DNA of 64,000 nucleotides from Blastomussa wellsi (Eukaryota; Cnidaria; Anthozoa; Scleractinia; Plerogyridae): NCBI GenBank assembly GCA_947652115.1, contig OX393568.1, positions 14,160,685 to 14,224,684 of the forward strand, read 5' to 3'. Shown piece by piece: positions 24,502 to 36,018 of this stretch (position 1 is its first letter; each line of letters starts with the position of its first letter). The notes under the pieces were generated by a model. It saw only the letters and a program-made list of their open reading frames with translations, ran no database searches and was not told where the DNA came from. The position numbers and the translations under genes were made by a program.

Positions 24502-26829
24502 GAATACGACATTATCGGTAGGGTTTAACACCAGTCTTGAAAATCAAATCAAACAGTCCAAGCACAAAACCTCTGAAGTTAGACCAGAATGTTAAAAGTG
24601 CTTGTTGACTCCACTGAGTTCAGAGGAAGATCGGGTGAATGTTAGAATGATTCAAGTCCAATCCATATTATTCGATTTTCTTTTTTTAAAAAAAGCGGAA
24701 AAACAAATATTCTGTTTTCAAATGAAAGCGGATACGTGTGGACGATGCATCAACACCCATGGCTACTGAGTGTGCAGGTCTTTTCGCTTCTATCCAAGAA
24801 TGGCTCTAGCTTGTCTCTCAAAATCGCTGTATAAGCTAGAAGAAACACTGAAATCTTATAAAACAAAATTACTTCTGTGTTTTGAATGATCGGAAGTCTT
24901 TTTTATACGTTTATTATTTTGTATAGGAAGCGTTATGACGTCAGTCGGTAGAGACGCATTTTTTGTGTTTTCTCCCACGGGTATATTATGAGAACCTCTT
25001 CTCAGTTGGTACTTCGCTTGTTTAAAGTCAGTTCAAGGCCACGGAAGCATCAAGTTCGAAGTAAGACGGGTAACGTTCCAGGAGTTGTGTTTCTAAAATT
25101 TTGAAATCCGTATGACCCGTTTTTCAGCGATAGGACTAATCTTCAGTTTTTGTAATTGCAGCTTTAAAAAATCACAGTAGAAACCCTTGAAGAGCAGGCG
25201 ACTGCAACACATAAGGTATGCTTTATGAAAGAATTGATATTCTTAAGGAATTGCGATGTTTCTAAACGAGTTGGTTCTTACCTATGCCCAGCTATCCACG
25301 GTTACAATTTTCAGCATCGAAATAACGAAACAAATGCACTGACAGAACGAAATGTTTTCAACAATTAAGTGAATCAAACGGCTTTTTCTACATAAAAGAA
25401 TTTGTTTTCATAGTTTTAAGCATGACTTTTTTCTCTAGTGGAGGCGAACAACGAGATCCAGTCTTTCAGATCATTCTTTAAATTCTGCATGCTAAAATAG
25501 TTCTTAAAAATCTTAGTCGGTGTATATCTTGCCGAAAAAACATTTCGAAATATTGTTTTGTTTGTTTCAAATGAGTGGGATCAGAACGTTTTAATGGTCA
25601 CATAAAGGTGTTAATTAGGGTCCTAGCTATAACCTATTAGTATATTAATTTTTATATAGCTCGAGTTTTTCTGAAAGTTTTCGTCGTAAGTACACGTATA
25701 TAAAAACAGTCGTCTTCAACAGTTAGTTTTAAATTTGCTTGCAAGAACAGTTTTTACAACTGCACCACTCCATGACAAATCAGCTTCATAGTATGCATAT
25801 CACTGTCCATAGGGTAGCATTTTTTGTTTGTTATTGTTTCCAAGTTTATTGACATTGCAGCTGTGGTTATTTTTGCTTTTCTGCTTAAAAAACTACACGA
25901 GGCTACACGGCCTCATCATCTTAAACGGTCAAACTTCTTAAGTTCGCCACGAATTTGTTAAATTATCATGGTATAGTTTGAGGATTATTACATCTTTCTT
26001 CGTCGTTTTACGGATAAAAAACACTGAATCTATTTCCGTTTGATCTTGCTTTACTGAAGCGATATTAAGCAAATGCTAATCGAAAACAATCATGAACAAC
26101 CCCCTTTGCCTGCAAGAAAATTTAAAAACAAATCCTTATCAATCAATACAGTTCACTTTGAGGCAATCAAAGAGCCACTGGCGAATAAAGTTAAGGTTTG
26201 CCAAAGTTTCTGCCAATTTCAAAGAAAAATCCTCTGGAGCTTTTCAATTTAGTCTTCCGATAACCGTTATCAAGAACGTCGCATGGTCAATGTTCTGTGA
26301 AATCATTTATTTTCTTTTGACAGATTATTAGGCCTTCCGATGAAAGGGAAGCTATCTAGAGAAGCTCGGCTTGATTATCCGGAGTTTTTATTTCATTTGG
26401 GTCACGGATTCAGGAAAAATGGTGACCGTTTTTCCAAATTTTCGCAGCGCTAAATAATATTGGCAATAGAAAGCAATGAAAATACATCCATATGCACAAA
26501 CACTGAGCGCTCAACAGTAAATAAATCTTTAATACGTACCGTTAAAACCAAAATAGGGACAAATACATACAACACAGTATTCTGTCCGGATTTCTGTTCA
26601 ATATAGTTCCACGGCATTTTTTATTCGCATATCACATTATGCTTAAAGTATTTACATTTCGTCGCTGAACCGTTGCCTTAGTGTACGGCCAGTTTCCCCG
26701 ACGTAGATTGCAGAGCAGCGGTGACAAGAGATGGCATAAACTAGGCCGGTTGGCGGGGCTATATATAAATGAAAATTTTGCAGTTATGTTTATCTACAGA
26801 TATCTGATAAAATTTCGCAAAAAATCTTT
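24502..26829. other. No recognisable gene
   Basis: AT-rich. A phrase at about 24690-24750 resembles the MITE just upstream and may be a decayed second copy. Nothing else can be supported. Confidence 0.35.
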
Positions 26830-26839
26830 ATCATTTCTT

Positions 26840-27830
26840 TTTTTTAATATACCGAACGTAAATTTCGCAGTAAAAAAGTATCCTTAACCGCGAAAGATTT
26901 CCCCCTGAAAATGTTTGAGAAGTACAAATTTCGCGTTTTAAAAATTTCATTAACGGCGAAGTAGTCACCCAACAAATTGTTGAGAGAGAATATTTCGCAG
27001 TTCTAAAAATTTCATTAACTGCGAAGTAGTCACCCAACAAATTTTTGAGAGAGAATATTTCGCAGTTTTAAATTTTCAATAACAGCGAGGTAGTCACCCA
27101 ACAAATTGTTTAGAGAGAACATTTCGCAGTTTTTGAAATTTTATTAACGGCGAAGTGGTCACCCAACATATTTTTGAGAGAGAATATTTCGCAGTTTTAA
27201 AAATTTCATTAACGGCGAAGTAGTCACCCAAAACATTTTTGAGAGAGAATATTTCGCAGTTTTAAAAATTTCATTAACTGCGAAGTAGTCACCCAACAAA
27301 TCGTTGAGAGAGAATATTTCGCAGTTTAAAAAATTTTCATTAACGGCGAGGTAGTCACCCAACAAATTGTTTAGAGAGAACATTTCGGAGTTTTTGAAAT
27401 TTCATTAACGGCGAAGTAGTCACCCGACAAATTTTTGAAAGAGAATATTTCGCAGTTTTAAAAATTTCAGTAACGGCAAAGTAGTCAAATAAGAAAAATG
27501 AAGAGAGAATAATTTGCAGTTCTTGAAATTGCATTAACGGCGAAGTAGTCATCCAAGACATTATTCCCGAGGAATATTGCGCAGTTATTGAAATTTCAAA
27601 AACGGCGAAATAGTCCCAAAACAAGTTTTTTCACGGGAATTATTTCGCAGTTATTGAAATTGCATTGACGGCGAAGTAGTCATCCAACACATTATTCCCG
27701 GGGGATATTGCGCAGTTATTGAAATTTCATAAACGGCGAAATAGTCCCAAAACAATTTTTTTTACGGTAATTATTTCGCAGTTATTGAAATTACATTAAC
27801 GGCGAAGTAGTCATCCAATCCTTTAAGCCT
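26840..27830 (-). repeat. ~65 bp tandem array, left arm
   Basis: About 14 units of roughly 65 bp. A typical unit reads 'attaacggcgaagtagtcac' then 'ccaacaaatttttgagagag' then 'aatatttcgcagttttaaaa'. The outermost and innermost units are most diverged (tcatccaa, attattcccg variants). Each unit contains TTCGCAGTT-type and AACTGCGAA-type words that can pair. The same repeat occurs in exact reverse complement at 28715-29410. Confidence 0.85.
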
Positions 27831-28714
27831 AGGGCAACCGTCGAGTCTTAGTCGAATCTAATTCGTCGAACCTATTAATTTTGAAATAGGTGCATGAATT
27901 GTGCGACGTTTGCCGCAATTAAGTTCGACTCCAGTATAAGTTCAACTTGCGAAGTCGGATACTGCGACAGTGGTTCGGCGTTGCAGCAAACGCCGTTCTA
28001 AACACGCGCCGAATTCAATTCATAAATCATGCAAATTACAAAATAATTAATTCAAATGTGATGGATTGCGCAAACTTCACAAAAATACCGACTCCCCCAT
28101 CTGCCAAACGCTGGCACGAGCATGCGCTGTACAAAGACGATTTCGAGGTGTGGAGCAAAGGCAATGTCGAGCTATCGCAAGTCATTACTGGCATCGCTCA
28201 TCGTGATGGAAATGTGTTTTTCGTGTTTCATGAACTCTAAATATAAATGCTTGAGATGCGAATTTCTTATTTGCAACAAATGCTCAGTATTTGAATAAAA
28301 ATGAAAACGTTGGACAGCCGGTAAAAGCGTTGCATACTGCGAGGTTTGTGACAGGGAGCCAAAGAGAGCCACGCCAGATCTACCGTACGTAGCATACGTT
28401 GGTGTAAACCAACCAACATTGCGTTGGAAGCAGCGGCAAGACAGACTCAAGACCGTTGCTCCATTGTTGTTGTTTGCACGGTAAAGCATGCCACTTGGAC
28501 CAAAACCTGTCGTCTCTAATACACTTTTCTCAGAGCTGTATATAGTGAGAGCTTCTCTGTCTATTTTTCGCAATTAAATATCAAAGAAACGACCGGCGAG
28601 CACTGTATTTCGGCATTTCGCCAGGGCAAGTGGCCTAGTGCATTTGTAAAATAGGATCGACGCAGGTTCGACGTTTGCTACCACCCTGGAATTAAGTGGA
28701 CTCTTTGTCTCACA
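27831..28714. other. Unique-looking spacer between the mirrored arrays
   Basis: About 885 bp without the tandem motif. An open frame at 27947-28240 (plus) includes KRWHEHALYKDDFEVWSKGN and GIAHRDGNVFFVFHEL, which reads like a plausible globular fragment, but I do not recognise it and it has no clear start context. The words 'gttcgacgtttgc' and 'gcgacgtttgcc' occur near both ends of the spacer. Confidence 0.4.
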
Positions 28715-29430
28715 AATTTGTGTTGGATAACTACTTCGCCGTTAATGAAATTTGATTTACTGCGAAATCTTCTCTCTTAAAACTTTGTTGGGTGACTAGT
28801 TCGCAGTTAATGAAATTTTTAAAACTGCGAAATATTCTCTCATTAACGTTTGTTGGCTGACTACTTTAAAAACTGCGAAACATTCTCTCTCAAAATTTTG
28901 TTGGGTGACTACTTCGCCGTTAATGAAATTTCAATAATTGCGAAATATTCTCTCACAAGTGTTTGTTGGGTGACTACTTCGCAATTAATGAAATTTTTAA
29001 AACTGCGAAATATTCTCTCTCAAAAGTTTGTTGGGTGACTACTTCGCAGTTAATGTAATTTTTAAAACTGCGAAATATTCTCTCATCAATGTTTGTTGGG
29101 TGACTACTTCGCAGTTAATGAAATGTTAAAAACTGCGAAACATTCTCTCTCCTTTTTGTTGGACGACTACTTCGCCTTAATGAAATTTCAATAATTGCGA
29201 AATATTCTCTTCTAAATGTTTGTTGGATGACTACTTCGCCGTTAATGAAATTTGATTGACTGTGAAATATTCTGTCTATAATTTGTTGAGTGCCTTTGTC
29301 TCGAAATTTTATTGCTATCTATAGAGTACTACTTCGCCGTTAATGAAATTTGATTGACTGCGAGATATTCTGTCTATAATTTGTTGAGTGCCTTTGTCTC
29401 GAAATTTTATTGCTATCTATAGAGTAGAAT
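28715..29430 (+). repeat. ~65 bp tandem array, right arm (inverted)
   Basis: About 10 units of 'gttgggtgactacttcgccg' then 'ttaatgaaatttttaaaact' then 'gcgaaatattctctctcaaa', the reverse complement of the left array. At the outer end an ~88 bp segment with 'ctgtctataatttgttgagt' and 'gcctttgtctcgaaatttta' is duplicated in tandem. Confidence 0.85.
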
Positions 29431-32400
29431 AATTGCAAATTTTGCATTTGTCAAAGTACCGGGTACGGTCGCGAGCGCGCGTACAAGGAGAAGATCCTAC
29501 GCGAAGACCAGGTTGGCTGCTTTCAGCGGTGTGCATAAGCGGCGACTGAGGAAATATTTCCTTTGTTTGAGGTGGTAGGTGAGAACCAAGGGAATTCGGC
29601 CAGGCTCACCGCTTCCGAAGCCTTGATGATTGATGACGTCATTACGGTTGACATGCCGGATCGTGTTAACGTCACTCACGCTGCATGGAGGCGGCACAGT
29701 ACCCACGCTGGACTAAATCAAAGGCTCTTAGAGCCACCTCATGGTATTCTTGGTTTTCATGTGACGTCATAAAATTCAGAAATCAAAACTCGCTAGGCCT
29801 TCTAAATTTTCGTTGCCACTAGGTGTAAGGCTGACTAAAAATATATATTTTCGCAAATTTTCAGCTCGATAGTGCCCTTCGTTTTCAAAACAGAGCATCT
29901 TGAATATTTGAGTTCTCGGCCGTATGTGACATCAAGCTGAGAACCGTGACAAAACTGTTTTGTTTAGAAAAAGCCTATCCTTTCGATTTTCAGATGTTTG
30001 AACATTTCAGATATAATAAGTGGTGTTTATGTGTACGTATAATAGCTCATGAGCCAAAAGTAGTCGCTATTATAGCACAACTGAATTCCAGATGGTTTTG
30101 TGTGCATCACGGCGGCCATATTTGTGCCCCTCGGAAGGACACAAATATGGCGTCTCCATACTAAGCTTTGAAAATTTGCGTGGAACGTTTCGGCAAAGAA
30201 CTCACGAACGGAACACCGCACAGGGCTGAGAGTTGGGGAAGTTTTTTATTTATTTATCATCTACACTCTCTGAAATTCTAAGCTTCTGTAGTTGAATTGT
30301 TTTGAATTTAGTTTTTGATAGCGTGACAGTGAAAACCACCAATTTTTTAGATGAACTGGTTTAAAACGGTTTTTAAGGGAAGACATGTATCATTTTTGTT
30401 TTAAGCAGAGAAAAAAATAATGAGGGTATTGGGTATTTGTAATTGTTATTGCAGTAGAAATGTTCTTACGCACTTTAAAGCTACAGACTGTTTTAGTCAC
30501 GGAAAGGTGAACACAAATTGAGGAAATGTCCTATGAATACACCGTTACAGACAAGCTGCAAGCGGAAAGGTGAAAAATACATGTAAAAACAACAGGCAAC
30601 ACAAGCCGAAAGGCAACCAACAGGTGACCTTCTATTCAAGTATAAAAAGGTGTTGATAGAGAAACATAATAATGTTGCATTCCTTGCATACAATAGCCAG
30701 TTTGCTTGTCAGTGTTAAGAGCATTTCCATGCTTAAAAAATTTGCATAACTCTAACAATTTATTAAAACGTTATTTCAATGCAAGTTTAATATTGCAACA
30801 AATGGACTCTTTATATTTGCACCATTCTAAAAATCAGGGTAGCGGGAACCGTACTTTGTGTGGCCAAATATAAAAGCATGTCAAGACGATCTTGACAGCT
30901 GTCCCTGACAATTGTTTTTGATTTGTCTACTAACAAACGACTTGGAAGCACTCTCCAGAATGTGCGTGATTGGACACTGAGAAAGGTATTTAGACAACTT
31001 TTAAGCTCGTTTCTCTGCACTAGAGTATTTCTCAAAATACTTTCTTTCCGTTAGTACATACATTGGTGCATTTCGATGAAACATGTTAAGAATTATAATT
31101 ATGTGTATAAATGTAAATCGACACTGATCTCTGCAGAATTGATAGATTTTTCAACTGTGTACCACCCCCGCATATTCTCACAGGTAATAAAAGAACGGCT
31201 ATGCGGAAAAAATACGGTTTACTAGGGGATAGAAAGGGAACCGCTTTTAATCGAGTTTTAATGCATAAATTAATTTTCTAACAAAATAAAATGGATTGAG
31301 TGATCATGAGTGACTGAGTGAGTGATGCTAATGCATACCATGAGGTAAAAACCATGAGGTAAAAAGAGATCATTTCCTCGCCTAGCTCCAGAAAATGCTA
31401 ACCTTAAAATAATTCCCTAGTTTTGCATTGCGTATTCTTATCGCGAGAGAGAGTAAATCCTAATTTTCTCATAAAAGAGTACGGTGAGCTATCATTTTTT
31501 TTTTCTCTTGTTTTGAATTGAGCAATGACATTATTCCTGTTAAAGAAATATAGGCAGATTCCCAGCGTTCAAAATGAAAACATCGTCGGAAGCGTGAATT
31601 TAGCAAATAATCGGGAATAAAATCGTAGCGATATCATAAGAAATCACTGCGATTTGGCGAAGTGCTGTCGCTCCTAAACGAGCGGAACCTTCATATTTAT
31701 TTAAAAATTTAAGCTCCTATAACACAATTACTCGATGCGCAAAGTTTGACAAAAATCTCAGTGCAATTTTTTTTAATACCTCAACGTACATGCCATGTTG
31801 TTCGACGTTTAACGTACATACGGTGCAAGCGCCAGCAAACCGTGACGAACATGAAAATGAAATGCATGATTGCTCCATTTCTTCCTATTTCTATGGTTAG
31901 ATGGCTCCGCTCTGCTGCCCTTCGGAGCTACCTGTGCTCCACTATTACATAGGATTAGCCGAAGTTAAAAATATTACAAAACTAAAAAGAAATACAAAAT
32001 AGAAGTCCAATACCTAGTACCAATAAAAATCTACTAGTATACTAATGCAAATGCCGTAATCTGATTGGCTGAGCTACTGCACACTATCAGCCGTTAGAGT
32101 GCAGTGGTTGAAGGTCGTCTTCAAAATGGCGACGTCTTCGCGCTTTAGCAAAGTTTTGCAGGAAGATTTAGAACTATTTCACCGACACTTATGTTTTGTT
32201 TATTATGATTTTTACTAAAACGCCTCATCAACTATCACCTCATAGAAATCTCGAGCTCATAATCTAATTTGTTAAATAATAACAGGAATAAGACAACTTT
32301 TACGTGTCATCGACTGTCTTCAAGATTTTTATTCATACAGTGGAAACTAATCTACACTGCAGCCGAACTTGATGCAGAATCCTCGCGGCAGTTTAGTGTG

Positions 32401-32732
32401 CCTGCGACGCAGACTAAGTAGAAACCCAATTCTGGGGTGGGGTGGGTTGGGGTGGGGGAGATTGCAGTGCTCTACTGTGTGAAGCTGAAATCCAATCTTT
32501 TTGTTTGAATTACATATGTCGGGAAATTCAAGGAAGCGAGTCGGGAATCATAACAGAATGTTGTCCGAAATAAACTAGTAGCTTCATTAAAAGGTGAATT
32601 CTAAAAAAATGTGATCTTAGTTCTCACAGGCTTGTGCGTTGTAATAAATAGTTAAAGTTAATTTATGTTAAGACTATTGGGAGACTATTTCGATTCGTCT
32701 AAAAGCCAACTTTGATTCTGCTCTTTATTATA
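29431..32732. other. No recognisable gene
   Basis: Short local structures only: a small inverted repeat at about 30110-30160 (ggccatatttgtgcccctc / gacacaaatatggc), a 'ccatgaggtaaaaa' duplication at about 31340-31370, and a G-rich tract at 32435-32460. The first exon of the peptide gene at 32743 may lie in the last few hundred bases. Confidence 0.35.
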
Positions 32733-32742
32733 CAGAGAAGCC

Positions 32743-33006
32743 ATGAAGTTTGTTTCTAAAGCTGTCCTCTTGGCTATATTGTTGCTGTCAGACGCTCAAT
32801 GTCAACAGAAGACAAACCAGCGCACGGATCACTGCCTTAGCCACTGTACTGGAGTGTGGCACGCTTGCATGACGTCATGTAGCCATCACATCCACTGTAT
32901 GGGATGCACTATCAATGTGGCTGAATGCCGAGAAAAATGTCTACCAAGAAGCAGCAGGCTTAAAAAGCCAAATTCCGTCAAGAGAAAGAAAATAAATTGC
33001 CTGTGA
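32743..33006 (+). CDS. Small secreted 8-cysteine peptide 1
   Basis: An 87-residue protein with an obvious signal peptide (MKFVSKAVLLAILLLSDAQC; cleavage near there) is followed by a cysteine-rich mature region and a basic tail (SRLKKPNSVKRKK). After the signal region, eight cysteines follow the spacing C-x3-C-x6-C-x3-C-x5-C-x2-C-x6-C-x3-C, consistent with four disulfides. A splice acceptor (tctttattatacag) ends 8 bases before the ATG, so a 5' UTR exon probably lies upstream. AATAAA occurs at about 33196. The role is unknown; small secreted peptides of this sort in cnidarians include defence peptides, structural peptides and venom-like peptides. It resembles the peptide at 46937-47215 in framework and gene structure. 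Confidence 0.75.
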   Translation: MKFVSKAVLLAILLLSDAQCQQKTNQRTDHCLSHCTGVWHACMTSCSHHIHCMGCTINVAECREKCLPRSSRLKKPNSVKRKKINCL

Positions 33007-33416
33007 CATTTACTCTATAAATTAATTACATTCGTTTGGGAATTGCCGCAGCTTACATGACAACACTACAGCGTACAGTCTTGCTTCTTGTACGCTTTAA
33101 AATTTATGTTGTGAACTCTTTCTTGTCAGCAGTTTTAGTTTCTTTGCATCGATTTAGAAAAAAAGGCAAGAAACCATTATTTATGCTTTCAAGATAATAA
33201 AACGTATTTCAAATCAGAAAAAAATAGTTAATCAAATGAAATGTAGCTGGAATTTTTCTATCATTAAAGTGGTACTACGATGAAAAAGTGCTGTTCTTGT
33301 TCTCTTTCGATTCAGATTTTATGTTTGGCAAGAATGCACCACTCCAATTATCGCGCTTCGATTTTCGAAATAAGTGCGTTTTTGTGAACGACGAATTCTT
33401 GTTTAAGGTAGCATCC

Positions 33417-34467
33417 CCAAATGACCGCTTTGCGTTCGCACCGTTTTAAGGCAAGACGTTAAATAAAAACCCTGACAGACTATATATTTTCTGAAAGCTT
33501 AATAAAAGAAGATTACCATACCATATTTATTGAAAGAAAAATGTTTAATGCCTTAAAAATATAGCGATCGTTTTGCAAATGTACATGGCTTGCAATATTC
33601 AGTTCCTGTGCAGTCGGAAGTGATCTAGAGGAAGAGACAAACATTGCGCCGAGTTCTTAACACGTTTGTCTCAAAAACCGTTTCGGCGAATTTGTTTTTT
33701 ACTTCGAGGTTCGAAAACATATCCCTCCTGTTCCTTCATTTGTTTATAACTCCAGAAAGAACGGGAAAAACCAAAAACGCCGACACGGTTTTTGAGCCAC
33801 ATTATATGGGAACTTTCTCGCCAAAGTTGAGCTAAAACGGTTGAAAAACTCGATGCACGCGAACTTAAAACGTGCGTCCAATTTCTTGAAAATATAGTTT
33901 CGAGAAAAAGAGCAAAACAGTTTCAGAGACGTCGTTCCGGTTGAATGAGATTAAAACAACAAGGCGTGAAAGTAATTACCTGCGGTTTACAATCACTCGG
34001 CTCAACTTACTTCATAACAATAGCGCTCAAATGCTTACCAGAAAAGATGTCAAATACTGTTTCGCGCGGGAATTTAACGCTACATTTCAGTTCTACCAGG
34101 TATCGCTGTTGGATCGCTCGCTCCGAAGGTAAGTTGCTACCGTAGAATTGGAAGTGTTTCATCCCAGTTTCCGGAGTTTTCATTCCTCTGACTGGTAGAT
34201 TAAATATTGTTGCGTGGTCCGTGACGAAATTGCGTGTCGAAACAAGGGTGGTATGTAACATGATAATGACGTGTTGACAGATTGTCACAATGACTTGTCA
34301 ACATCTCATTAAAGGCAATTAGTAACGAAAACACTATTTTATTCATAACTTCCCGTAGAAACACTATTTTTTCGAATTTTTTTTAAACAAAGATAGGAGT
34401 AAGATCTATCTTGCTATCGTAAAATATTTTTTCCCCACAATGGTCACATTTGGGGTGGGATGCTACC
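33417..34467. mobile_element. 1.05 kb non-autonomous element with TTAA target duplication
   Basis: TTAA (33413-33416 and 34468-34471) flanks ends GGTAGCATCCCCAAATGACC and the inverse (GGTCACATTTGGGGTGGGATGCTACC). The TTAA duplication points to a piggyBac- or Kolobok-type mechanism. No transposase frame is visible inside. Confidence 0.65.
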
Positions 34468-34474
34468 TTAAACT

Positions 34475-34618
34475 GTCATATACTCACCAGTTTATTTTTT
34501 GAAATGCGTGAACCCAGCTGATTAGTATGCAGCACGAGCTTTTAGAAGCCAATTGCTGTTCTGCATACCAAATTAGCTGGGTTCACACAGTAAAAAATTA
34601 AACTAGTGAGTATATGAC
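34475..34618. repeat. 144 bp foldback MITE
   Basis: GTCATATACTCACCAGTTTA at the left is mirrored at the right (TAAACTAGTGAGTATATGAC). The inner part 'gtgaacccagctgatta' is mirrored by 'aattagctgggttcac'. Confidence 0.8.
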
Positions 34619-34732
34619 GTCATTTTCTCTCTCGATCCAGCTCTCTCAATGCAACTCGACTGAAGTCGAATCTGGCAATGGCGGACAGTTTAAACAAGAA
34701 TTCGTCGTTCAAAAACACGAACTTACCGTATT

Positions 34733-34835
34733 TTCTCGATTAAACGCCCCCGGCGTTTAATTAAAAATCGGCAGTTTTGACCGGGCGTTTTTTCGAGGCC
34801 GGCGTTTAATCGGGGTCCGGCGTTTATTAATGAAA
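34733..34835. repeat. 'cggcgtttaat' interspersed motif cluster
   Basis: Repeated words 'cggcgtttaat', 'gcgttttttcgagg' and 'ggcgtttatt' in about 100 bp look like a dispersed repeat. No coding content. Confidence 0.5.
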
Positions 34836-35069
34836 TGCAATTTTCTGCCGTTTTTCCAGGTTGATTTATTATTACCGATCCTTGGAAGCCTAAGGGCAGT
34901 TTGTTAGTGCTGGACGATTTTTCCCTGGATTACCCGAAGTTACAGTTACGGAACCGTACATGGGGTACGTGTACCATGTTGCAATCAAGATCGCTAGATC
35001 TGTATCACTATCAAACAGCACATAAACAATATATGAATGATGTAGGACAAGTAGTAAATGATATGAGTG

Positions 35070-35074
35070 CAAAG
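35070..35074. other. Target-site duplication CAAAG, left
   Basis: CAAAG lies immediately before the left terminus AGTAGTAATCCCGGG and is repeated directly after the right terminus at 42307-42311. Confidence 0.75.
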
Positions 35075-35235
35075 AGTAGTAATCCCGGGATTAAACAAAT
35101 ACCATCTCGTCGTGCAACTTTTTACATCTTCGCCCAAGTGAAACAAGCTCGCTTTTTGCTCGCTTCTTTCACTTGGGCGAAGATGTAAAAAGTTGCACTC
35201 CGAGATTGTATTTGTTTAATCCCGGGATTACTACT
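35075..35235. repeat. Left terminal hairpin
   Basis: A 161 bp imperfect palindrome. AGTAGTAATCCCGGGATTAA, then 'acaaatac', 'tgcaactttttacatcttcg' and 'cccaagtgaaacaagc' are followed by their complements in reverse, ending GGGATTACTACT. The stem is about 70 bp with a loop of about 13 bases (tcgctttttgctc). A similar ~160 bp hairpin forms the right end. A bare 'cttcacttgggcgaagatga' fragment of this stem recurs at 35296-35320. Confidence 0.8.
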
Positions 35236-35486
35236 TGTAGAAGAACACACCCACTGTCAGTTTCGAGTCGCTCAACAGTTGTGACTTCGCCTTTTGCTTC
35301 ACTTGGGCGAAGATGAATTTTTGAGCTCCGAGGTCGCCAACCATTGCCAAAAATACATTTGATCCGCGCTGACATCATGGGTTTTTTTCCCAAATATCAT
35401 GTGAACAGCCAACTGAAACAGTAACTTTTCACGTGCAAAAAAATAGAATGCATACCAAATCTCCCTAGCAACTGAAAATGTATTAG

Positions 35487-35990
35487 GAGAGCGCACTTTT
35501 TTTTTCGGCACCCAAATTTTCGGCAACTTTTTTCTTCCACTTTTCCATTGCCACAAACCAGACCACTTTTCCATTGCCACAAGCCAGACCACTTTTGCCT
35601 TGCCACAAACCACTTTGTTTGGCACAAGAGCCGCTTTTTTCGAAGGTGGTGTTTTGCCCGACAGCAGGTGCCTCTCTGCAGGGCACAAAAAACAAACAGG
35701 TTGCCAAAATCCGCTAGGAGAGCGCACTTTTTTTTTTCGGCACCCAAATTTTCGGTAACCAAATTTTCGCACACAAGAACAGCGGTTTTTTTCTCCAACA
35801 CCCAAATTTTCGCAGATGGAGAGCGCATTTTTTTTTCGGCACCCAAATTTTCGGCAACTTTTTTTCTTCCACTTTTCCATTGCCACAAGGCAGACAACTT
35901 TTGCCACAAACCACTTTGTCACAAGAGCTGCTTTTCCGGCAGGGCACAAAAACAAACATCAAACAGGTTGCCAAAATCCCCCAGTTGAAC
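35487..35990. repeat. Iterated motif region, left arm
   Basis: The word group 'ggagagcgcac(t)n' plus 'tcggcacccaaattttcgg' begins at 35487, 35717 and, slightly altered, 35818. Words 'ttgccacaaaccacttt', 'ccattgccacaaaccagacc' and 'gggcacaaaaaacaaac' are repeated several times between them. All copies keep one orientation within the arm. Such closely spaced direct repeats next to a possible replication gene resemble iterons, though they may equally be transposase-binding sites. Confidence 0.65.
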
Positions 35991-36018
35991 AAATACGTTG
36001 CCGAAAAAGTATACAAGA

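Larger units (their letters stand above)
33378..34722. repeat. Outer inverted repeat around nested elements
   Basis: A segment ending 'gaacgacgaattcttgttta' (about 33378-33416) is present in reverse complement at about 34687-34722 (ttaaacaagaattcgtcgtt). Between them sit a TTAA-flanked element and a 144 bp MITE. It may be the ends of an older element that later took insertions. Confidence 0.55.

Noticed and set aside
26840..29430. CRISPR array
   Set aside because: Repeats of ~65 bp are contiguous without unique spacers, and the setting is eukaryotic.
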